Part shown: positions 45,515-57,900 of the stretch, in pieces
Position numbering within the stretch: position 1 is the first letter of the stretch
How the letters are laid out: each line of letters begins with the position of its first letter
Assembly (NCBI GenBank): GCA_947172415.1
Contig: OX359202.1
Location: 5,442,899 to 5,506,898, forward strand
Origin: Chondrosia reniformis
Lineage: Eukaryota; Porifera; Demospongiae; Chondrillida; Chondrillidae
DNA: 64,000 nt
Reading direction: 5' to 3'
Program-made: the position numbers and the translations under genes
The notes under the pieces: model-generated
The model's input: the letters and a program-made list of their open reading frames with translations, nothing else
What the model was told of the DNA's origin: nothing
Database searches by the model: none

Positions 45515-48500
45515 ACTAACTATGACCTCTCAGTCCAAGGTGGGTATGACGTAATTGTAAAATTGGCGCGGGATGCAGCGGACAGCGCCATTTTTCGTAA
45601 GGATCTTAAAGAAAGGTTGTACCGTATATCTGTGCCGTCTCTATTCCTGCGGATTGTGTTTGATGACATAATGGCACACCAAGGGCCGTTCGTCTTCAAA
45701 TCTAATTCCTCAGACAACAAGAAGAAACACAGAAACTATCCAAAACTTCATGAAGACGAGTTTCAATATATCTACTTCCATTGTGACGATCCTTTGCTTC
45801 AGATTAGCTCGTCTAATCGCCTCGAATGCACGAAGAGCTATAGAATTAGATCTGTTAAGTATGGACATGAAAGATTTATGAGTAAAGACCGCTTACTGAG
45901 GGTGCCCATTAGTAAAGATCAGATAGAGAGCTTGTCCATCGAGTTAAATAACCAACTTGAAGATAACAATAAAGGGAATACCCGAGAAGATGCTGTTAAA
46001 ATATTTTCAGCTGAAATATCAGAAGACATTGCAGCTGCAATCAAACGATTAGACCATTTCCTCCAGTCCTCTGAATCTTTTGATTCTAATGATGATCTTG
46101 CTGAGCAATTGGATTGGTGCTGTGTTCCCCTGTTAGTTCAGCTGCAGCATTTCGTCAATAAAGATACGCTGAACCTGGGCACTCTAGCCTGTAGCCTGGG
46201 TCTACCAGAAGTACTCATTCATGGCCTCACCCATAACTTACGTTTGGTAAAGTTTCAAACTGCGGCTGCCAAGATTGTGGAAAACCTTCACAATGATGAT
46301 CTTTTCAGTTGTTTACAGCTGATTCACAAGTGTTCCCAGCACAGAGGGATGCACAATTATGACGAAGTCTTAACACGACTTTTCCTAGCTGTTGCTAAGG
46401 GGAAGTGTGGGAGTGTAGATAGAATTCATACTGTAAGTAGTGAGAGGAGCTTATTGTATGTATTATTCTAATGTGTATATGTAGCTGATGTGTGTAAATA
46501 TAAACACCATAAAGAACAACAATAGTGAAAAAGCCAATAGTGTAGGTATTTACAGAGATTCTCTTTTTACCCAAATGGTCTTAGAGGAGCTACCTATTCT
46601 TCAATATAGATATACAAATGTGTGAAATGAACCTGAATTAAATGTGATTAAAGCAAGGATTTGTTTAACTGTGCCATTATCCTATGAAGTAATTAAGGAG
46701 GCAATTTTTATGTTCACAGCATTTTTTATACGTATATATTCTCATATATAAGTGCATCCTTTAGTGCCCGATCAGTGTAATGGCAGAGTTGATCAGGGAT
46801 TACGTTGCCTTCCTGATGAATTTGTCTGAGATTGAGCAAGAATCTTTCCCAGTAATTGAGGACAAAGAGGGAATATTTCAATGCGGTGTCCTTCCCTTAG
46901 CACCTCCCGGATCTGATCCTGGACTGGAGAAGAAGGTGTTTGACACGTTTTGCCTTCTGTCTCCTGTAATGCAGAAGGTTATGAAGATACTTCTCTACAA
47001 GATGGTCCCTCCCCAGCAAACCCTTTCCCAGAAGGAATCCTTCCTAGCACTTCTCATGAGGAAGGTTGGCAGAAAGGAATGGAATAGTTCATGCTTTGCA
47101 AGTTCAAACGTTGATGGTAAGTGAGAGAGATTTTTATTTTTACATGGCTGTATAAATGTGTGTGTCCATGGAAGGTATTCACAACGGTAGACATTTAATT
47201 TAACCTTTAGATTCCTCTCAAGGTGTCTCAGTGGAGGAATGGTGGGATGTTTTGGTAACCTTGAGATCTCTGCCCCTAGCAACACAGACCTGTGTATGTA
47301 GAATGATGCAGGTTGAGGTATGTGTGCATGTCAATGGCATTTGTGAACCAAACCACTTGTAGAATGTAAATTTAAACCATTATCCTTTGTGAATTTGGTA
47401 GAATTTTGAAAATTTAATAGCAATTAGGCCACACTTCAACAAAGCAGTAGAGGTCCTTCACTACCTGCAAAGGGAACATCCTCTTGAGACATCAAGATAT
47501 TACTCTCTGGAGCTGCGACCTGATTATGAGCTCGGCAGTTTTGTGAAGCCAAAAGGAGGAGATGATCCTCAGAAGGACGACTCTAAGGACAACCAGTCTG
47601 GCTGTCTTCCAAAGGATGATGCTTTTGTGTCTAGATGCTGTGACAATATTCAGGTTTTATCGGATTTCCTTGAGGAAATTTATTCCAGTCATATACCTTC
47701 TAGAAGTGTCATATATGATACAATTAGAATGGTATACAACAAAGCAAATGATCGCAAACATGGTGAAAAATATATAAGCCTGCTCGATCGCATGGTTGAA
47801 CTGCATATAACATTTGCTGAATTGTACAGGAAATTCAAAAATGCCTTAAAAGTGGATGCACCCTCGCTGCACAAGGTGTTTGCGGCTCTGACACTCCTGG
47901 CATTTAAACCACAAGCCCACTACTTGTCCATGGACTGCGTGTTAGATGGTACCCTGAGCTGGATATTGCACCTCCTGAACTTGTCAAAGGGTGAGGAGGA
48001 AACGCGTACATGACAGCTCAAGTATCATTTCAAGGTTGCGTTTAGAAAACTGGGGGGAGGGGGGGGGGACAAAATATACCTGTAGTAATATTTTGAAGGG
48101 GTAACCTATATAGTTCGAGGTTCATTGCTAAATACACTGTCTAATGTACATATGCCAAGGATTCACAGAAGATCAAGATAAAGACAAAGACTCCCAGGAT
48201 CACTGATGAAGGGTGGAATTCCCAGAAACGGCTGTCTGACCTGGTGGAGAAGAAGATGAAAGAAGGGAAAAGAAGGAAGAAAAGACTCCTGTATCTTCAT
48301 CCAAAGCTCTCTTCAGGTTTAGTTCCCCTATAGGCTCTTTTACAGAATAGACATAGCATGTAGGAAAATGGTATCTTAGATTTTTCATATCTGGCTAAAT
48401 TTTAATCACCTTTCAAGTCATGCAGCCTTGTTTAATTTGTTGTCCAATCACTTACTTGTTACAGGCTCTTCTTTGGTGCAGTGTCTTGGAGTGATGATGT

Positions 48501-48950
48501 TGTATCGTCATTTCCGTCCAAGTGGTATTCTCCCTAATGCTCTTGACTTAGCCTATGAAGTACCTTCTGATTTAAAGACCATTTATGTCGTCATGGAAAG
48601 CTTAGCCGGGCTTGAGGGTATTCCCCCTCAAAAAGGAGATGGTCATATGAAGTATCTAATTGAGGCACTGAAAAATATAGCAACAAGAGGAATAGCCTGC
48701 AGGGTTCACTTTTATAAGAGGTATGACTTCATTCAATTAAAAATGGTTTATATAATCCCATAATAGTGGGAAATTTTGGCAGGAAGAATATTTGGTGGAT
48801 TACTCAAATTATGGCATTTGGCAGATTTTACTAACAAGATAATTCTTCTTCTTCAATATTCCGTGTAGTTTGGCAGTTGAAATATTGTCTAATTGCTCTC
48901 AAAATTACCAATCTGTCAAAATAAATTTGCCACTAAGCTATACCATATGT

Positions 48951-48991
<41 letters not shown>

Positions 48992-51900
48992 ACTACAATA
49001 TGTACTGTACTACATAATACAGTAGAAAGTCGATTATCTGAACTAATTGGGAATTGGCCTGTTCGTAAAATCAAATAGTACCACCCTTACTATACTGGAT
49101 TACTGTTAGACATTTAAAGTTTTGCTTTATAAGCTTTTATGTTTAAAAATGTAATTGTAGAATGTCTAAGCTAACATATTTTGTGATAGGATATTTAACT
49201 GGGTTACGTATTAAATTGAAACATAGAACAGTACCTATAGAGTGATCAAAAATTGAATCAATTTGCCTAGTTTAGCCCTGTTGCTATGAAGTAATCAATT
49301 AGTTGAGTCATGTGACATGTGTTACTATATATAGGTGTTATTCTGTGTCCCGTATAGGGCTTGCTATATTGCTCTCAGTTGTGGCCTTTCCATCATTGGA
49401 ATGGTCATCAGAAGAAATCCCTCACTGAAGACTAGTCTAGACAAGTGGGGCTTAGGAGAGCTCTTGCAGGATCTTGCTCAGGCTGCCTCAGATTCTGATG
49501 AACCACCTTCGGGTTGTTCAAGTCTCGCTTCTCTGGTAGAAAATGTATGTGGATTTTTGAAGGTGCCAGTACCAGTCATTGTTGCTAAGCAACTAGATGA
49601 TCCCTCCAATCAACCATTAGGCAGATTGGAAGGTCGTGATAGACTGTTAGCCATCCTCCATTGCCTCAGGACCCAATCCAGCTTCACCCCTGATGACTGT
49701 CTCTCTGTAACCAAGGAGCTTTTGGAGCTGTTGGGGGCTCACGGCTATACAATTGTCCCACAGCTGCCTAATGTACTGAGGAACGCAACTGTTCAACATT
49801 ACGAGAACACTGTTCTTTTTATTGAGAGATATGGACCCTACTTCTTGATAAATATGATCCACAGGTTTATCACAGTCAACACAGCAAATATGTTGCTCTT
49901 GACAAACGTATTTAAGTAAGTATGTTAGTGTGTTAGTTTGTTTGTTAAGGGATGCACCTTATACGTAGGTTCCTTTTTCACTTTATTTTTCACTTCATTT
50001 GCGATTCGGTTGTATAGCTTCATGATATAGATAATAATACGCATTAATATGTAATTATTATAACACTTAATAAACGTATGACAATATGTAAGTGTCCTCA
50101 AAATTATAACAAATGATAGAAAGCTTAGTTAATTAAGCTTCCCCAACACCTCCATTGGCAAGATTGATGTAAGTACTCAGAATATGACTAAATAGTTGTC
50201 CAATAAAGTGGCAGTCCCCAGAGTGTTTTAACTTGAATTACTTTTTTATGTTTTATTTACTAATGTTTTTAGAATTTAGAAGAATGTATTGATTTATTAG
50301 GGACTGTGTATGTGTATATATAGGCTACTTGTATCAATATCAGGACACAGTGTTCAAATGTGCAAGGAATTGGTGCTCCAAGGTCTGGTTGGGTTGCTGA
50401 AAGCCGTTTTCACATCATCCGTCAAGCAATATCAGACTGTAAGTGATTCTATATCCACTATAACTATATTTGGTCAACTTTGTGTGATTGATTAGCATCG
50501 TAGTACTAGTATAGTCATCCCAAAGAATGTACTTAGTGTTTCTATCTAGGTGAAACATGTACTCAAGGGCTGGGTGTCCTTCCAGGGGGGGGTAGAGAGG
50601 ACAATTTGCCCACTCTTGAAAATCACAAATGTTATGGAGTGTGTGTATGTATAATATACGTATATGGCCCTGTGGTACCATACAGGAGTATGTAAAATAT
50701 TTTACTAGTGCACATTGCAACCTTACCAGGTGAGGGCCACATTGATCAAAAGAATAGTACAGTTGATGCGTAGATTTAATGAAGCCTGTTACTCTCTGTT
50801 GTTGCTTAGCAAAGAAGGCTTTTTGTTGGCCTTATAGATTTTTGAAGCTTGCACAATCAAGAGACGGATTTTCTATACACAAATAGGAACCTGACATATA
50901 TACATACATTCATAGATACAAACGCAAAGTGGCAATGCATTACAATTAGTTGCCTGACTTAATAGCTCTGGAATTATATATTTTTATTTATTATCATCGC
51001 TTGACCCTGATATATCCTTATTTCTTTCACAGGTAATAGAGTATGCTACATGGCTTCTCCAGAAATTGGAGAAGTGCGATGAACTCTGGGATGTGCTTTG
51101 TCAAAGTTCCATGGAGAAGGCCCTTCAGACATTTTCTGAGAGCGGTCTTCATCCGAAGTTTACTGTGAGTCCAAGTAGTAACGTGCTGCATGAGGTTCTC
51201 TAGGTCTAGTAGCTAAAAGATATACACATGGCTGTGCCCCAGTGGAGAAGGAGAAAATCTTATATCTTCATCCAAAGCTCTCACTAGGTTTAGTTCCCCT
51301 ATATACGTAGGCCTTTTACTATAAAGTAGATGTAGTATGTTGTGTTGGCTGGATTATCCATACGTTTGGTCCCATTCAAGTACCAAGGAATGTGCAAGTA
51401 TAAGAGTTGTGGTTTGGGATATCAGGGAAGATGTGACAACAGTTGTGGTTTGGGATATCAGGGAAGATGTGACAGCAGTTGTGGTTTGGGATATCAGGGA
51501 AGATGTGACAACAGTTGTGGTTTGGGATATCAGGGAAGATGTGACAACAATTGTGGTTTGGGATATCAGGGAAGATGTGACAACAATTGTGGTTTGGGAT
51601 ATCCGGGTTTCTTATTGATCAAAAGCTCTTTGAATATTGTATTCTCCAGTCAGCAGTTGCTACTTTTTACCATACTGTACTGTATTTTATAGCACTGTAT
51701 ATTCATACTGCCGTACTCTCTGATGCATACGTACACTGTCCATATGTACGTACTCTGTTATTATGTGTCTACAGGATGATTTAATGGAAATAGAATGTTT
51801 CATAGGTGAAACAAACGAAAGTCGGAAAAAAGGATTCCTCTGCAGTTTTGACATTGGGCGGTGTTTTAGTACCATCTTGAATGATTTAAACCAAAGATTG

Positions 51901-54900
51901 GCATTAACATTATCCCTTGCCCGAAAGATTCAGTTTATTCCTCCTCTGCCTCACTTCAAGCATTACATTTATCTTCTCTCTGGAAGTACGTAACCTTTTT
52001 GTATATGTACTTATCTCATTTTATGTGAATGTATACTTCAGCTAATGAGAATAATATTGCATGGAAAGTTAGGATTAGGTTGAGATAGATTTTATGCCAA
52101 CTCGTCTACCCCTTTTCAGGGGCTATGTATTGGAAATATAAATGCCAAACCTGAAAAGGTTTTTAATTGTTTGAACTACCTAAGGTTGGTTGTAGACCAA
52201 CAAGTAGTATTCCATTTAATGAACACCAATAGTGTAATGAGAATAATTTATTTTATTTATGTTGTCTCTGTTTTGTCTTTTCATTTTTTGTTTAGACCCT
52301 TTTAGTGTCTCAAAAAATACATTTATCCAGAAGTTGGAAACCTCAACAGGAAATCATAATACAGATAACCTATTGGATGGTAACCGGCACACTCATTGGA
52401 CCGGCAGTAGCTATGGTGATAACTGGATAAAGCTAACTATGAAGCCGGGCTATATCATAAAGTAAATGCTTTGTCTCTAGTATAAGTAATGAATTATAAT
52501 CCAACAAGAAAGTATTCTAGGCCATAGTGAAATATAGAGGGAATACATGAAGGAAGCAATTGTTGGAAATCAAACCTGGGACTGTCCGACAGCTGGTTTT
52601 GACTTGACCACCAGTATTCTGCCACTGAGCTACAGTTGCCACAGCAATGCTCCATTCATGTTTCCTTCTTATGCTAACTAAAATACAGGGTGCCTGTCGC
52701 CATTTTATTGGTAGCGATTTCATGTAGCAGAACCAGGTAATAATCAGAGACCAAACCCGTGTTAAATTATGGTGGAGTTCTATGTTGTTAACTGTATTCA
52801 TTTACCAAAAGAAGTTTGAATTGATCAGTCATTAGTTGTCTTCTTTTATGAAATAGGAAACTTTCCATAGAAGTCTACAGGTCAGATGAAGGGAGAGTCC
52901 CCAAAGTTATCACAGTGTCAGTTTCTCAATCTGAGGGTCCAGCTAAGGATATAAGGAGGATAACAATTCCATCGGGTGCAAATGGAAGATGCAGACTGTT
53001 GCAGGACCTAGATGAATATTATCAATATGTCACTATTAAGATACTCTCAGTACATGTACGTTGCTACCATATTTAGTAAACACCTGTTTTGTGTTTTTAA
53101 AAGAATCTAACATTTTCTATTTTTGTGGCTCGTATGTATTGTATCTCTTACTTTTCATGATCATTATGCTTATTAGGAAACTTGTATTGATGTGAGGATC
53201 ATCCATCTGTTTATTATAGGGAAATTCCCAGGCAGCAGCTCCTCGAATAAGAGGCCTGCGTGTCTACTGTGAACCTAAATCTCTGGACAGTGAATTTGGT
53301 TCCAAATTGGCTGGTCTGACCAGTGCTTCTCACTCTCTTGTCTTTTGGAAGTTCCATGAGGAATGTAATGGTAACCCTCTGGAAGTCTTTGATGGGTCAG
53401 TTTGACCGTCCCTCCTGTCTGCATCCCTTTTGTCACCATCCTCCAGCTAATGTCTTCCCTCTCACCTCCCCTTCTGACACCTTCCCCCTGTCACTGTCAC
53501 AGTCACTCCTGTTACCTTCCCCCCTGTCACTGTCAGTCCTGTCACTATCACTACTGTCACCTTTCCTCCTGTCTCCATCACTCCTGTCGCTGTCACCACT
53601 GTCACCTTCCTCCCTGTCATCTCCCCTCCGGTCACATTCCTCCTGTCACTGTCACTGCTGTCACCATGGCTTTCATTATGTTATGTTTCAGGGTTTCTGA
53701 TTATCTGTCTTACGAGCAGCAGTTGATTACAACTTATTTTGTGACTCCACAAGCAAAGGACTTTCTAGTGCAGTGTTTCAAAGATGTCTTTCTTAAAGAG
53801 TTACTCTTGTCTGTCAATACAAGTGAGTAGTCACATGATTTTATCTGTTGCTAGGAGATGACATCATCATTTCCATTCTTATAGAGGGTACATTCAGTTT
53901 GAGTGAAGTGATCCTCAGTTATCTTCAGTCAAAGAGAGAGCCAAGGAGAGCACTTGAAGCTGACATTTACAGTGCAGCTCCTGACACCCTTTTTTCTTCC
54001 CCAGTTGAATGTCTACATAGAGTGTGTGCATCACAGGACATGCTTCCATATGACCTTTGGGAGAAAGAGATGCAGAGAGTGGCACGAATTCCTAAAATAT
54101 GCAGATTTTTAGTATCAGTATCTGTTACACCTGGAGAGATGTCCTCCTCGTCTGCCAGCCACCGAAGCAAACTGGTCAAGTCACAGACTAAGACCAGCAC
54201 TCCTTCATTGTTTGTAAGTGTTGTTATACCAATATACATACATGTACATATAGTGCATGAGGCTTATTTGGTGAACATTAGGTGAAATTATAGTATAGTA
54301 TCGTAATTTGGTATGCATTAGCTCATTATATATATCTTTGTCATTGAGGACCAGTGGGAGGAGGATAGTAATGATTGGATGAAGTGTTGCCAAGGTGACA
54401 AAATTATGTCTTCCTTGCAATTGGACATTTTGGTATCCTCAGCATCCTTTGATTGGTTACTATAGATTGCATTATGATCATTTAGAGTACAGTACATACT
54501 GTACTTGTGCATGCATATACATATAATTAGTAACTTTATAAAATGCCACTTTATAGAACAAATTTAGTCTTTTTCATTTATAGTTCCATTTGGTACTTAT
54601 GGCTAATTGGTTACAAGGCACATATTGTTCTTACTGTAGGACATCTGGAATGAAATATTGCTGACAAAATTCACTTCATTTTATGCATCAATTGATATCT
54701 CCGACTCCTCCTCCTGTGTTGTTCTGATTCAGCTCATTGAAGAGCTGCAGGTGGTTGCCATGGAATTGTTTGGAGATGAAGTGTTCAAAGCAGCTGTCCT
54801 AAATATCTTTGGATCTTTCATTTTATCCAAAAGGGTAGAAGAATTAGTTCCGGTATATTATATTAGACAATTGAGAAGTAAAATTAATTGAACAAATAAT

Positions 54901-57900
54901 TATTTATTAAATATTCTCTTCTCTGTGCAGTTTTTTGCTATGCTGGCAATTACAATTGATTCCATTTTAAGAGGCAGAGAACCAGGTGCTGCTCCTGCTG
55001 CTTTGATGAAGATTTCAACTCTCCTCTCTATGGTGACAGGGATGAAAAGATTTGGTTTATTTGAACAGTTTTACAGGTAAAGACTATAAAACTTTAGCTT
55101 CTCCTCACTTGCTCTTTACTATACTGTCATTTCTGTAATAGATACTTCTTATGTTGCCGCTTGTTCAAAGGAAATTTTATTTCTTTCTCGTTGGAAGAAA
55201 GAGCTGTGGAAATATTTGAACATTTCTTCCCGAAACAATACCCTGGGTAACCAGCAATTTCTGAGAATGTCTGTATACTGATGTGTGTTCCTCGGTAACT
55301 GATGTGTGTTCCTCGGTAACTGATGTGTGTTCCTCGGTAACTGATGTGTGTTCCTCGGTAACTGATGTGTGTTCCTCGGTAACTGATGTGTATTCCTCGG
55401 TAACTGATGTGTGTTCCTCGGTAACTGATGTGTGTTCCTCGGTAACTGATGTGTGTTCCTCGGTAACTGATGTGTGTTCCTCGGTAACTGATGTGTGTTC
55501 CTCAGTAGCCATTTATTATTTTTTGTATTGTTTTTCCTATGTCACCAGATTAATTCTGGACCATCTGAAGATCTACCGCCGTGGTCCTATGGCTCTCTCA
55601 GATGATTTCTATCTAGGCAAGATTGACTCAATGATCAAGAATAATTTGAGAGAAACTGTTAGTGTTTGTGATGTCAGTCAGTGATTAATGTGTTTAATGA
55701 ACAATCTAGAACACCATATTCCAAAAAGTGTGGTTATCATGGCCTATGAAGCTAAGGAAGCACAAAGAGTATAGACTTAATTATAACACAATTTTCTTAG
55801 ACTAGTTACTTGGGGCAACCTAAAGAGCCTTGGATAAGGATATCGTTGGGTTTCTTTTCTTTCTTCCTCTACTGGGCCAGACAGCTGTTTCTGGGAATTC
55901 CACCCTTCATCAGTGACCCTGGGAGTCTTTGTCTTCTTGTTGGTCTTCTGTAAGTCTTTGCATGCCATGTAAGTTACCATCAAATTAATCAGTAAATTAT
56001 CCAATGGGGATGTGTACATATAAAGTTAGCATTTCATGGAGAAATGATTAAACTATTCTGTAACAGTTGTAGTTTAGACTACTGAGATTTGTGGCTTTAA
56101 TCCAGAGCTCTCATTTTGTAATCCTTAGGCTTGGAAGGTTCATGAAAGGAAGATGTTCTATAAAAATGGAAAGTTTTCATACATTGTTTTGCCATCCACT
56201 CATGTCCCAATGGCAATGTTGACCTTTCCACAAGATTATCATCTTCCTGAACCACTTGGAGAGTTTTTAAATGATGCCAATGAATGCCACATGGAAGGTA
56301 AAGGTATACGAAAAATAGTACCAGAGTCATTCTATCGTATATACGTATACCTCACATACATATGAACACCATTTTCTACATCCTATGCCTATTCTGTAAA
56401 AAAGCCAATGGGGAACTAAATCTGAAGAGAGCCTTGGATGAAGATACGGGTCCTGGAGTCTTTTCTTCTCTTTCTTCCTCTGCTCTACTGGCCCAGACAG
56501 CTGTTTCTGGGTATTCCACCCTTCATCGGTGACACTGGGAATCTTTATTTTTTCTTGATCTTGCTCTTTGTGAATCCTTGGCTCACCTATGCACATCTTT
56601 ATATTCCCTTATTTTATTTTAATATCCCTTTAATTTCTCATAATTTCTTAGGTAGTAAGTTTTCCAAGCCATACCACTTGAAGTGGACCTATGGTGGATG
56701 GGGACTGGTGGAATACGGAGGTCTCCTGTATAAGGTGTCCACCGCACAACTCCTCATAATACTGCATTTTAATGACACCAAGGTGATTGGACATTTTAGT
56801 ATCCTTGGCATCCTTTGATTGGCTACTATAGGTTGCATTGTTATCAAGTATCATTATAGAATGGAGTACAATACATACTGTACTTATGCATGCATATACA
56901 TATAATTAGTAACTTTATAAAATGCCATTTTACTAGAACTAATTTATGTTTATAGTCCATGGCATTGTCATCTCTACTTGCGGAGACCAAGATGGACAGA
57001 GAACTGTTTGACAGAGTCATTGTATCACTTACAAGTGGAACTGAGGCCATTTTTTCTCAACAATTCTCTTTTGAATCAGAGCCTTGTTCAAGTACATCAA
57101 CTGGATCTTCTGTTTTGACCTTAAGAGGCAAAGAAGGGCAAGAAGAGTCACTGTCGTGTCCCACATCCTTTGTGGAATTGCCTCATGAAGATAGCTTTTC
57201 CAAAAATGGACAGCTTGGAGATGTTTCTCTAACATCATTGAACGTTAAAGATGTGGTTAAGAGAAGATGGACTATCATCTGTGCTGGTGTTGTGAGGATG
57301 ATGAAAAAAGAGGAAAAAATGGCTTTAGATAATCTGGCTCATCAGGTATGTGTAGGCTTCAAGAAGTGAATGATTAAAAGAACAAAAATGTTACTTTTTA
57401 TTGCATTTCTCAGTTGATTAAGGGATGCCATATTGGCAGATTCGAAGGTGGTCTGGAGTTTGAGAATTTTGAATGTAGCCTGGAAGATGCTGCCGGCTGG
57501 ATTGACCAGTTGATTGTGCATGGCTACATTGAACGTGAGGCGGAGAACCAGCAGGTCATTCTGTACAAAGAAGACAAATGTGAAGATAGACCTGCTTGTA
57601 CCAGACATCAGCCAGAGGTTTACTTTGAACTGAAAATGTTTACCAAATATCATGCCAACCAAATCTGTAATTTTAACATATACGTACTCAATTTCCTTGA
57701 ATTACTTGTAATTCTCAGTCAGTGTTATGTATTAATCCAGTACATATGTATTATATAATTTGTCTATAAAATTAACCCTTTTATATCTTTTGTTACACAA
57801 TTTTGTGTCTCTTGTACATATTTAGAAAAAGAAGCAGGCAAAATCTACCAGTTTCTATGACACTAGATCTGTCAGTCGGAGAAGAAAACAAAGACACCCT

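Noticed and set aside
51337..51692. Repetitive ORFs of 93 and 116 codons
   Set aside because: They come from the 36-bp minisatellite whose length is divisible by three, and they lie in an intron between clear CUL9 splice sites.
53323..53830. Ser/Leu/Pro/Cys-rich plus-strand ORFs
   Set aside because: A pyrimidine-rich intron. Coding resumes at 53692 in a different context with a good acceptor.
55177..55684. Repeat ORFs on both strands (SVTDVCS and TSVTEEH repeats)
   Set aside because: The 21-bp minisatellite keeps frames open on both strands. The flanking coding exons belong to CUL9 and splice around it.
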